15,035 nt of DNA from the NCBI GenBank assembly GCA_947175225.1, contig CAMWLX010000038.1, positions 1 through 15,035 on the forward strand, in the 5' to 3' direction. Of this stretch, positions 4,886 to 12,433 are shown piece by piece. The translations under genes and the position numbers were made by a program. This DNA is from an uncultured Porphyromonadaceae bacterium. Lineage in GTDB: Bacteria > Bacteroidota > Bacteroidia > Bacteroidales > Muribaculaceae. The notes under the pieces were generated by a model. The model ran no database searches, was not told where the DNA came from, and saw only the letters and a program-made list of their open reading frames with translations. Numbering within the stretch: position 1 is the first letter of the stretch; the number at the start of each line of letters is the position of its first letter.

Positions 4886-7711
4886 ATGAATGAAAATCTT
4901 AAGGCAGCAGACCGCATCGAAGTGTCAGGTGCAAGAGTCCACAACCTGAAAAATATAGATGTTACTATTCCCCACAACTCGCTTAGTGTCATCACCGGAT
5001 TGAGTGGTTGTGGAAAATCTTCACTTGCTTTCGACACTATTTTTGCCGAAGGCCAGCGGCGTTATATAGAGACTTTTTCTGCATATGCCCGCAATCTTCT
5101 TGGGAATATGGAGCGTCCGGATGTAGACAAAATCACGGGTCTCAATCCGGTGATAAGCATTGAGCAGAAGACAACTAACAATAATCCTCGCTCTACAATA
5201 GGGACAACAACTGAAATCTACGACTTTTTCCGTCTTCTGTTTGCTCGGCTCGGTGAGCCTCGGAGCTACATAAGTGGAAAACCTATGGTCAAATACACAA
5301 AGGAGAAGATTGTAGATATGGTCAGCAAGACATTTGCCGACCGTAAGATCTATGTGCTTGCTCCGCTTGTAAGAAACCGCAAAGGTCATTATAAGGAATT
5401 GTTTGAGAATCTTAGGAAAAAGGGCTATCTAAATGTTCGTGTAGATGGCGAACTCCGTGAACTTACGTATGGAATGAAGACAGACCGATATCGCAACCAT
5501 GATATTGAACTTGTCATCGACCGTCTGAAAGTAAGAGAAAATGAGCAAGACCGTCTGAAAAAAGCAGTTGAAGATGCTCTCAAGCAGGGCGACAAGCAGA
5601 TGATGGTGATCGATATGGAGTCCGGGAAACTCCATCATTTTTCTCTTTTGCTGATGGATTCAGAAAATGGGCTCTCATATCCCGAGCCGGCTCCCCACAA
5701 CTTCTCATTTAATTCCCCGCAAGGTGCTTGCCGACGTTGTAAAGGTCTTGGAGAAGTGAATATAGTCGATGTTGATAAGATTATCCCGGATAGAAATAAA
5801 TCTATCTACGAAGGAGGTATCGTTCCTCTTGGGAAATACAAGAGCAGTCTCGTCTTCATGCAGATAGAAGCAATATGCAAGATGTATGGAGCCACTCTAA
5901 AGACTCCGATAAAAAATCTATCGGAAGAAGCACTTGATGAGATTCTAAACGGCACGGATTCCCGTCTTGTGCTGACAAATGCTGCAATGCAGACCTATTC
6001 ATATGAATCTGCCTACGAAGGTTTGGTCAAATATATTGAGGCTCAACAATCAGATGATTTCGGCAGCGAAGCAAAAAAATGGAGCGAACAGTTCTATACC
6101 CGTACTGTGTGTCCTGAATGTAATGGTCAGCGTCTTAACAAAATCTCACTCCATTATTATATAGATGGTAAGAATATTGCGGATGTAGCCAATATGGATA
6201 TCAAGGAGCTATATGAATGGACTCTTGGACTTGAAGACCGCGTAGACTCTCAACGTCGGCTTGTAGCTGTGGAGATCATGAAGGAAATTCGCTCACGATT
6301 GAAATTCCTTCTTGACGTAGGGCTTGATTACCTCTCTCTCAACCGTCCGAGTTCTTCCCTCTCAGGAGGAGAGAGCCAGAGAATTCGCCTTGCTACTCAG
6401 ATTGGCAGCCAATTAGTAAATGTTCTCTATATACTTGACGAGCCATCTATCGGACTGCATCAACGAGATAATGAGCGTCTGATAAATAGTTTAAAGCAGC
6501 TTCGCGACAATGGCAATTCAATCATCGTTGTAGAGCATGACAAAGATATAATGAACGAGGCCGATTACATCGTTGACATCGGACCAGGCGCAGGTCGCAA
6601 AGGTGGAAATGTAGTTTTTCAGGGCACACCATCTGAGATGAAAAAGACCCATACCCTTACTGCTTCTTATCTCAATGGAGAGAAATCAATCGAAGTTCCC
6701 ACTGAAAGAAGAAAAGGAAATGGCAAAAAGTTGACTATCAAAGGCGCGCAGGGTCATAATCTCAAGGATGTAGATGTTGAGTTCCCTCTTGGCAAATTCA
6801 TTTGTGTCACTGGAGTGTCAGGCTCAGGAAAATCAAGTCTTGTCAATGGCACGCTCCAGCCAATTCTGAGTCAAAAATTCTATAGGTCGAATACTCCCCC
6901 TCTTCCTTATAAAGAAATCGAGGGCATAGAGAATGTTGACAAGGTTGTCACTGTCGATCAGTCCCCACTCGGAAGGTCCCCGAGATCTAATCCTGCCACT
7001 TATACCGGTGTTTTCACTGATATAAGGAAACTTTTTATGGAGTTGCCGGAATCTAAGATAAGAGGATACAAACCTGGCCGTTTCTCTTTTAATGTAAGCG
7101 GTGGGCGATGCGAGACATGCAAAGGGAATGGGTATCGTACGATTGAGATGAACTTCCTTCCAGACGTTCTTGTACCATGTGAGGAATGCCATGGCAAAAG
7201 ATACAATCGAGAGACTCTTGAAGTGAGATATAAAGGCAAGTCTATTGCTGATGTGCTCGAGATGACAGTGAATCAGGCTGTCGAGTTCTTTGAGAATGTG
7301 CCTTCGATTTTGAAGAAAATCAAAGTGCTTCAAGAGATCGGTCTTGGCTATATTAAGCTGGGTCAGCCATCAAGTACTCTTAGCGGCGGCGAAAACCAAA
7401 GAGTGAAACTCGCTACAGAGCTTGCGAAGAAGGATACCGGACGCACACTCTTTATCCTTGACGAACCGACAACCGGCCTTCACTTCCAAGATATAAAGGT
7501 TCTTCTCGGTGTCATCAACAAACTCGTCGACAAAGGGAATACTATGGTAGTTATCGAGCATAATCTTGACGTGATCAAATCTGCCGACTGGCTCATTGAA
7601 ATGGGTCCTGAAGGAGGCAAGGATGGAGGGCAGTTGGTAGCCTCTGGCACTCCTGAAGAGATGTCGCTTCTCGCCACCCCTACGTCTCGTTTCCTCCGTG
7701 AAGAATTATGA
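4886..7711 (+). CDS. uvrA: Excinuclease ABC subunit A (UvrA)
   Basis: A 941-residue UvrA, the damage-recognition ATPase of nucleotide excision repair. It dimerises, scans DNA with UvrB and hands the lesion to UvrB for incision by UvrC. Both ABC modules are complete: Walker A GLSGCGKS (38-45) and GVSGSGKS (643-650), signatures LSGGESQR (492-499) and LSGGENQR (832-839), Walker B ILDEP (516-520 and 857-861). Zinc-binding cysteine pairs are present in each half: CRRC and CPEC in the first, CETC and CEEC in the second. The length is the usual one for the family. An in-frame GTG at 4856 would add ten residues, but it lies inside the second REP-like hairpin. The ATG at 4886 gives the normal N-terminus just before the family's IEVSGARVHNLKNI block. 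No clear promoter was found; AATATTTG at 4755-4762 is one mismatch from the -7 consensus. The gene converges with the yjjB-like gene, with 12 nt between their stops. Confidence 0.97.
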   Translation: MNENLKAADRIEVSGARVHNLKNIDVTIPHNSLSVITGLSGCGKSSLAFDTIFAEGQRRYIETFSAYARNLLGNMERPDVDKITGLNPVISIEQKTTNNNPRSTIGTTTEIYDFFRLLFARLGEPRSYISGKPMVKYTKEKIVDMVSKTFADRKIYVLAPLVRNRKGHYKELFENLRKKGYLNVRVDGELRELTYGMKTDRYRNHDIELVIDRLKVRENEQDRLKKAVEDALKQGDKQMMVIDMESGKLHHFSLLLMDSENGLSYPEPAPHNFSFNSPQGACRRCKGLGEVNIVDVDKIIPDRNKSIYEGGIVPLGKYKSSLVFMQIEAICKMYGATLKTPIKNLSEEALDEILNGTDSRLVLTNAAMQTYSYESAYEGLVKYIEAQQSDDFGSEAKKWSEQFYTRTVCPECNGQRLNKISLHYYIDGKNIADVANMDIKELYEWTLGLEDRVDSQRRLVAVEIMKEIRSRLKFLLDVGLDYLSLNRPSSSLSGGESQRIRLATQIGSQLVNVLYILDEPSIGLHQRDNERLINSLKQLRDNGNSIIVVEHDKDIMNEADYIVDIGPGAGRKGGNVVFQGTPSEMKKTHTLTASYLNGEKSIEVPTERRKGNGKKLTIKGAQGHNLKDVDVEFPLGKFICVTGVSGSGKSSLVNGTLQPILSQKFYRSNTPPLPYKEIEGIENVDKVVTVDQSPLGRSPRSNPATYTGVFTDIRKLFMELPESKIRGYKPGRFSFNVSGGRCETCKGNGYRTIEMNFLPDVLVPCEECHGKRYNRETLEVRYKGKSIADVLEMTVNQAVEFFENVPSILKKIKVLQEIGLGYIKLGQPSSTLSGGENQRVKLATELAKKDTGRTLFILDEPTTGLHFQDIKVLLGVINKLVDKGNTMVVIEHNLDVIKSADWLIEMGPEGGKDGGQLVASGTPEEMSLLATPTSRFLREEL

Positions 7712-7723
7712 TTCTGTATTGTG

Positions 7724-8206
7724 TCAGCGAGTTGCTTGGAAGGATATGTTCTTGAAGAAGAAAATTGGGAGTGTGCCTCCAATTACCATGGAGAGAAGAA
7801 TGAAGAGGCAAGTCAAGCCGTTGCTGGCAAACAGATAGAAATAATGATCGAATTCTGTTTCTGTTCCATGCGACAGGCACATCATGAGTCCTCCAAAAGC
7901 TTTGTAGGCATAAATGCCGGGTATCATTGGAAGCAATGATGGAAATAAGCATGTCTCAGCCGGCATCTTGCCGTATGGCGATAGAATGACTGCAAGCGTG
8001 CCGACTATGAACGCTGCTATAGCACTTGCTGCCACAATATGAATCTCAAAAAGGGAAGAATTCATCAGCAAATAGCGAGCGGAATGTCCGGCAGCCGCGA
8101 TTATAGCGCATAGCAGATATGCTTTCTTAGGGGGATTGCTTATTGCTGCAAACCCAATCGCTGCGATGGCAGCAAACAATGCATCTTGTAGAACTTGGAG
8201 TAACAT
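7724..8206 (-). CDS. YjjB-like small subunit of a split ThrE-family exporter
   Basis: A 160-residue integral membrane protein, hydrophobic almost throughout, with about four to five predicted membrane helices. It matches the C-terminal half of the threonine/serine exporter family (ThrE_2 / YjjB type). The conserved block PMIPGIYAYKAFGG, the SPYGKMPAE segment before it and the length (E. coli YjjB is about 157 residues) support this. The ATG at 8206 is chosen because it lies 2 nt after the upstream partner's stop, which suggests translational coupling; an upstream in-frame start at 8308 would overlap that gene deeply. In E. coli the YjjP-YjjB pair has been linked to succinate export, whereas single-chain ThrE proteins export threonine and serine. 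The substrate here is not determinable from sequence. Confidence 0.88.
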   Translation of the reverse strand: MLLQVLQDALFAAIAAIGFAAISNPPKKAYLLCAIIAAAGHSARYLLMNSSLFEIHIVAASAIAAFIVGTLAVILSPYGKMPAETCLFPSLLPMIPGIYAYKAFGGLMMCLSHGTETEFDHYFYLFASNGLTCLFILLSMVIGGTLPIFFFKNISFQATR

Positions 8207-8208
8207 GG

Positions 8209-9036
8209 CTAAAACATACTTAAGTTCATCAACAACATTCCCCCGCAGAGCCCTAATGACAGGCAGCATGTGAGGACAACCGCATGGACAAATCTCCCAA
8301 AGGCACATATATAATGGCCATTGAGCAGATCACTGAATGAATTTAAGAAAGGAATTCCGGGGACGAGGTAGAGAACACTTGTTCCAACCGCAATGTCGGG
8401 AGTATGACCGAAACTGAATAGGGTAGCGGTGCTCGCAAGAATTGACGAGATGAATGCGCAAATTATAAAAACGAGCCGTACGTCAACCTTATGAGCCGTC
8501 ATCACTTGTCTCAGATAAAATCCAATGAGAGTTGACAAAAACACTACTCCTACGGCAGCCCAATCGCCGGTAAACAATCGGCAGAAAGCGGCATTTGCAC
8601 ACGATGCGAGAAATAATACAAGATACTTGTTGGCTGGCGGAGTTTTGATTATTTTTTCAAATTTTTCTTGGGTTTCTTTCAACGTCAAGTGATCGTCTGC
8701 CATGCTCCAGCTAAGTCGGCTCAATTGAGTGTTGATGTCATAGTTGAGAGGCATGGGATGTGTAGCAATAATATAAGTGTAGCTGTCGGAATGGTCGGGT
8801 AGAAACACCGTCATGTGGATATGCCTCGGAAGAATTGTCATTTCAGCATGGCATCCCATTGACTCAGCCATTCGCCTGACGTTTTTTTCAAGACGTATAG
8901 ACGTGGCCCCGCTTCCGAGGAGCCACGCCGAATATTCTGATAGGAAAAGACAAATTTCTTTGAGAGAAGTATCTGTCTTTATTCCACATTCAGTAATTGC
9001 AGAAGTTTTGGAAAGTGATTGATCAATACTTGACAT
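8209..9036 (-). CDS. YjjP-like large subunit of a split ThrE-family exporter
   Basis: A 275-residue protein matching the N-terminal half of the threonine/serine exporter family (PF06738-type, E. coli YjjP). Residues 1-135 are mostly soluble and include the conserved GSGATSIRLEKNV block (41-53). Residues from about 136 on form five likely membrane helices, with the family signature PGIPFLNSFSDLLNGHY at 226-242. It should act with the YjjB-like protein encoded 2 nt downstream as one transporter. Its ATG at 9036 lies 14 nt inside the 3' end of a small membrane ORF on the same strand, so the three genes are probably cotranscribed and translationally coupled. Export of an organic acid such as succinate, or of threonine/serine, is inferred from relatives. 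No motif is missing. Confidence 0.9.
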   Translation of the reverse strand: MSSIDQSLSKTSAITECGIKTDTSLKEICLFLSEYSAWLLGSGATSIRLEKNVRRMAESMGCHAEMTILPRHIHMTVFLPDHSDSYTYIIATHPMPLNYDINTQLSRLSWSMADDHLTLKETQEKFEKIIKTPPANKYLVLFLASCANAAFCRLFTGDWAAVGVVFLSTLIGFYLRQVMTAHKVDVRLVFIICAFISSILASTATLFSFGHTPDIAVGTSVLYLVPGIPFLNSFSDLLNGHYICAFGRFVHAVVLTCCLSLGLCGGMLLMNLSMF

Positions 9037-9214
9037 TTTTCATTACTTTGTCTCTTTTTGACAATACTTTTTGAGAACGCACTTGGTCACTTTCTCTATG
9101 AAAGAGTCTAACCGAAATCACAACCGTCATCGCTACTACGATGATGCCCCATACTATCAGAATGTTGAGTGTTGCCATAATCAAAGAGACTAAAGGGTGA
9201 ATATTATTTTGCAT
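9023..9214 (-). CDS. Small single-helix membrane protein upstream of the split exporter
   Basis: A 63-residue ORF that I do not recognise. Residues from about 8 to 37 form one long hydrophobic segment, followed by a strongly basic tail (residues 38-63, rich in K and R). This predicts an inner-membrane protein with a cytoplasmic C-terminus. It overlaps the YjjP-like gene by 14 nt on the same strand, an arrangement common in real operons. A purine-rich GAAAGG lies about 9 nt before the ATG. A weak promoter (9246-9253) would place it first in the operon. An internal ATG at 9178 would remove part of the N-terminus. It could be an accessory subunit of the exporter or simply a chance ORF; its length and composition favour a real gene, moderately. 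Confidence 0.5.
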   Translation of the reverse strand: MQNNIHPLVSLIMATLNILIVWGIIVVAMTVVISVRLFHRESDQVRSQKVLSKRDKVMKNVKY

Positions 9215-9245
9215 CGTGACAACCTTTCGTAAGTTTCACCTGCAA

Positions 9246-9253
9246 CAAATAAA
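9246..9253 (-). promoter_or_regulatory. Weak -7-like element for the exporter operon
   Basis: On the minus strand this reads TTTATTTG, one mismatch from TAnnTTTG. A minus-strand TTTG at 9279-9282 is 25 nt upstream, slightly too far for a standard -33 element. If used, the transcript would begin near 9239, about 25 nt before the small membrane ORF. Confidence 0.3.
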
Positions 9254-9305
9254 CGTAAAAAACATCATGAAAGTTTCTCAAAATTAATTACTTTTTTATT
9301 AAATA

Positions 9306-9351
9306 AATGTGACACGGAAATCTGTCAGCTACAGCATTTCCGTGTCACATT
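9306..9351 (-). terminator. Terminator-type hairpin after the PL11 gene
   Basis: AATGTGACACGGAAAT (9306-9321) and ATTTCCGTGTCACATT (9336-9351) are perfect 16-bp arms, and the loop can pair further (CTGT with ACAG). It begins 19 nt past the PL11 stop on the minus strand. The sequence after it on that strand is A/T-rich (TATTTAATAAAA) without a clean T-run. It probably ends the PL11 transcript and separates it from the exporter operon on the same strand. Confidence 0.7.
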
Positions 9352-9370
9352 AGTTAGTATGGTTAAAGAG

Positions 9371-12274
9371 TTATTTTATAACGACCTTTTTACCATTTAA
9401 GATATACATTCCGGGTGCAGTGATTTTCTCAATCTTTATGCCTTGAAGAGTATAAATAGAGGCAATGGAATCCTGGCTTTCTGCGCCAATTGATTCTACG
9501 CCGGAGACATTGTTTTCCTGATTTGCCACATTGGGATTTTCAGCATAAACTATTGCCGGGTCAAACGACAGATGAGGAGGCTGATTGTAGCAACAGTTCT
9601 GATTGACAACCTGCACGCGATAGTTGAGGTCGTCCATTAGATGAGGAATGCGGTAATTAGTTTTATAGCTTGTGGCATTAATGATAAGATAGTTGTTGCT
9701 CTCATCCCATGTTACTATTTCTTCTCGCCAGTCGCCAAGCAAATCTCCAAGTACGCAAGGATTGAATTTCGAACCATTGTTTAGTTTACCGATTACGTAA
9801 TTGCCATTGTTGACTTTGTAGCGGTCAAACCATTTGTTGGTGCTGTTCCAATGTGCTATGATGCTTTTATCGAAGAATTCATCATAAAGATCACCGTCCC
9901 AGTATATTCTATTGTTGATTCCGGCTCCACTGCTGCCAATAGTCCATTTTTCAGCTATCATAGATCCATCTGCGCAGTCAAACACTCCGGTTGAGGCACT
10001 ATACAAGAATTGAGAATGAGGAGATTTTGTGTCAAAGTGAGCTGCAAGACCTCTGCCTGTGTCTCCGGATTCTGTTTTGTGTAAGATAAATTCGCCGGTA
10101 GCAGCGTCGCGAAGGTCATATCCGTAGGGCTTTTCTTCATGCACCATGAATACTTCCAAGCCCGGACGTTCTGGCAAGAAGTCGCCTAAATGCAAAGCGT
10201 CCCCGTGTCCGAGACCTGTACGATATAGGAGAGAGCCGTCATGGTCAAGGGCTGCCGAACCGTATACAATCTCCTGGAATCCGTCACCGTCGCAGTCGCC
10301 TACAGAGACCCAGTGCGCGCCTTCGCCCCAGAGACCTTTCCCCTTGGTTGTGTTGCGGCTCACCCAGCGTTCTTTGAGAGTCTTTCCATCCCAGTCGTAG
10401 GCTGCCACGAATGCACCTGCATAATATCCACGGGCAAAAATTGGGCTTGGATTGGCATCCGGACCATCAAGATATGCAAGGGCAGCAAGATAACGCTCTG
10501 AGCGGTTTTGTTTGTCATCGCCCCAATAGCTTTTTCCTGCTTGATAATCGGTATGATAAGGAATGGTAGCAAGCTCTGCACCGGTCAAGCCGTCAAATAC
10601 TGTGATATATTCCGGACCATGATCTTGCTTGCCGCGGCCGCTTAGGAAAATCTCTTCGGGATTGTCATTTCCAAGAATCACATAGTTGCCTTCTCCGTCG
10701 ATAGTGCCGGGAGCAGTCTTCATCATAAACTCTCCGTAGCCGTCACCGTCAAAGTCCCATGCGATAAACTGCATTGTGTGGGCACTCGTGAAGAAATTTG
10801 GACCTGCATTGATACGCCAAAGACGTGTGCCGTCAAGCTTAATGCAATCGAAAATAGCAGGGGATGTTGTGCCGGTGCTTGCAGCGTCCTTCTCGTTGGA
10901 AGGCGACCATTTAAGGATTATTTCATATTCACCGTCGCCATCCATATCGCAATATGATGCGTCATTTGGAGTATATGTCGCTCCATTGACTTTATCGATA
11001 GGAGTTTCAGTTGGAATGTATAAAGTCTGGTTATCCCATGTCTTACGACTTATTTCTGTTTCTAAAAGATTGCCAAATTCATCATAGGTTTCAAGACGAT
11101 AGAAACTGTTCTTGCTCCCCTTGGTATCTGCAAAATTCGTACGGTCAATAATATAGAGTCCATTATTGAGTATTGTGTTCTGTTCTGCCTCGTCTCCACG
11201 GTAAAGTTTGTATTTCACTCCATATCCATCTGCTTCACGATGACGCCATGAGACGAGATTGCCGGTTCCCATTCCTGCTCCTGAAAGGCTTATTGCCATA
11301 AGGCCGCGATTGAGGGGGCGTGCAGCCGGTCGATTTCCGAGGTGTGTGACCTTAAATCGGATTCCGAAAGTCATCACTGTCACGTCATTTTTTAGAATGT
11401 TGACTTTGACGTTATTGCCATCCAATATTGTTTCAGATTCATATCCATCCGCCATAGTGTAGGTAAAGTCGTATGGATCTCCGTAAAGTTTATTGTCATA
11501 GGCAATAGTCTCCCCATTCTTAAGATTAGCGACGAGCTTTGTGAGATCTATCGTAGAAGGCGTTCCTCCTAATTTCTCAATGCCTGTGCAGGTCATAGAT
11601 TTAATGTACGATCCGACAGTTTTGACTTCTTCATCTACAGCTCCTGTGATGCTTACATTTCTCAGACCTATTTCTTTTGGCGAACTGTTGTCTATGCCGT
11701 TAATGTTAAGAAAGTAGATTGTCATTGTAAACGGTTCTCCCTTGGTGATTACATCTCCCAAAGAAAACTCATGATGGCTGTAAGCAGTAGTGTTGGAAGC
11801 TGTGATTTTGTTACGCAGAGGTGCGATTCCGGTAGCTATTTTAATTTCTTCTCCGGAGCCTAAAGTATAATATACATTTACCGATCCACCGTCTGTTCCA
11901 ATTTTTGCTGCATCAAAAGACACTGATGTTGGCTTGAAAGTATGACCACTTTGAGGAGTGATGCTTACGCTGACACAGTGTCCATCAGTTCTTGATGTTA
12001 CTTTTGTGTAAGGTGTGAACGCAGTGAAAGGTGGGTTGTAATCTACAGGCTCAAGTCCTGTGTCGGCACCCGACTTTTCCACAATCCTTTTTTTCGCAAT
12101 TTTTGAGCCTGTTTTTTGTCCGGGAGCGATAAGAGATGCAGCGGAAGCATCCCCGGTCACCGTGACTGCTGAAAGGTCTTCAGGATTGCTGAATGGCCAT
12201 GTAGCTGTAATCGACTGAGCTGACGCTCCCGCCGTAGTAATAGCCGCAATCAGTGTTAGAATTGAATTTTTCAT
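9371..12274 (-). CDS. Secreted PL11-type rhamnogalacturonan lyase with T9SS-like C-terminal tail
   Basis: A 967-residue exported enzyme. Residues 1-20 are a signal peptide with a clear ASA/Q cleavage site. Residues 22-312 hold two unassigned beta-rich modules. Residues from about 315 to 915 match the PL11 rhamnogalacturonan lyase beta-propeller (B. subtilis YesW/YesX type), which cleaves the rhamnose-galacturonate backbone of rhamnogalacturonan I by beta-elimination using calcium. Supporting features are the opening SLSGAGMGTGNLVSWR and calcium-type loops DMDGDGEYE (443-451), DFDGDGYGE (507-515) and DCDGDGFQE (660-668). The DALHLGDFLPERPGLEVF block and a GDWREEIV block near 847 add to this. 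Residues 922-967 resemble the short LQG...NGKKVVIK tail of Prevotella-type T9SS cargo. The ATG at 12274 follows a good promoter by about 28 nt. It lies downstream of GH115 on the same strand, 159 nt apart. The fold assignment is firm; the N-terminal function is not. Confidence 0.92.
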   Translation of the reverse strand: MKNSILTLIAAITTAGASAQSITATWPFSNPEDLSAVTVTGDASAASLIAPGQKTGSKIAKKRIVEKSGADTGLEPVDYNPPFTAFTPYTKVTSRTDGHCVSVSITPQSGHTFKPTSVSFDAAKIGTDGGSVNVYYTLGSGEEIKIATGIAPLRNKITASNTTAYSHHEFSLGDVITKGEPFTMTIYFLNINGIDNSSPKEIGLRNVSITGAVDEEVKTVGSYIKSMTCTGIEKLGGTPSTIDLTKLVANLKNGETIAYDNKLYGDPYDFTYTMADGYESETILDGNNVKVNILKNDVTVMTFGIRFKVTHLGNRPAARPLNRGLMAISLSGAGMGTGNLVSWRHREADGYGVKYKLYRGDEAEQNTILNNGLYIIDRTNFADTKGSKNSFYRLETYDEFGNLLETEISRKTWDNQTLYIPTETPIDKVNGATYTPNDASYCDMDGDGEYEIILKWSPSNEKDAASTGTTSPAIFDCIKLDGTRLWRINAGPNFFTSAHTMQFIAWDFDGDGYGEFMMKTAPGTIDGEGNYVILGNDNPEEIFLSGRGKQDHGPEYITVFDGLTGAELATIPYHTDYQAGKSYWGDDKQNRSERYLAALAYLDGPDANPSPIFARGYYAGAFVAAYDWDGKTLKERWVSRNTTKGKGLWGEGAHWVSVGDCDGDGFQEIVYGSAALDHDGSLLYRTGLGHGDALHLGDFLPERPGLEVFMVHEEKPYGYDLRDAATGEFILHKTESGDTGRGLAAHFDTKSPHSQFLYSASTGVFDCADGSMIAEKWTIGSSGAGINNRIYWDGDLYDEFFDKSIIAHWNSTNKWFDRYKVNNGNYVIGKLNNGSKFNPCVLGDLLGDWREEIVTWDESNNYLIINATSYKTNYRIPHLMDDLNYRVQVVNQNCCYNQPPHLSFDPAIVYAENPNVANQENNVSGVESIGAESQDSIASIYTLQGIKIEKITAPGMYILNGKKVVIK

Positions 12275-12308
12275 TAGGTTAACTTTTTATTATTGGTAGA
12301 TTATGGTG

Positions 12309-12342
12309 CAAATATAATCAAAATTTATGATATATCAGCAAT
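12309..12342 (-). promoter_or_regulatory. Promoter of the PL11 gene
   Basis: On the minus strand TATATTTG (12309-12316) matches the -7 consensus exactly, and ATTG (12339-12342) lies 22 nt upstream as a -33 element. Transcription would start near 12302, with a leader of about 28 nt. This indicates that the lyase can be expressed independently of the upstream GH115 gene. Confidence 0.6.
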
Positions 12343-12433
12343 TCCTATTGTTTTTTCTTTGAAATAGTTCCCTCTTTCTTCGTCCCCGGAGGGATCGTAC
12401 TTTTCCGAAAAAGAAATCTCATTTTTTACCAAG

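Noticed and set aside
6833..7333. 166-codon minus-strand ORF inside uvrA
   Set aside because: Antisense to intact UvrA domain II with no family features; a shadow frame.
8207..8308. Upstream start for the YjjB-like gene
   Set aside because: It would overlap the YjjP-like coding end by about 100 nt; the added sequence is cysteine-rich and not hydrophobic like the family start.
12369..12413. Possible terminator between GH115 and PL11 genes
   Set aside because: Only short stems (6 bp with a 14-nt loop at 12369-12394; 5 bp, A/T-rich, at 12400-12413) and no T-tract on the minus strand; not convincing.
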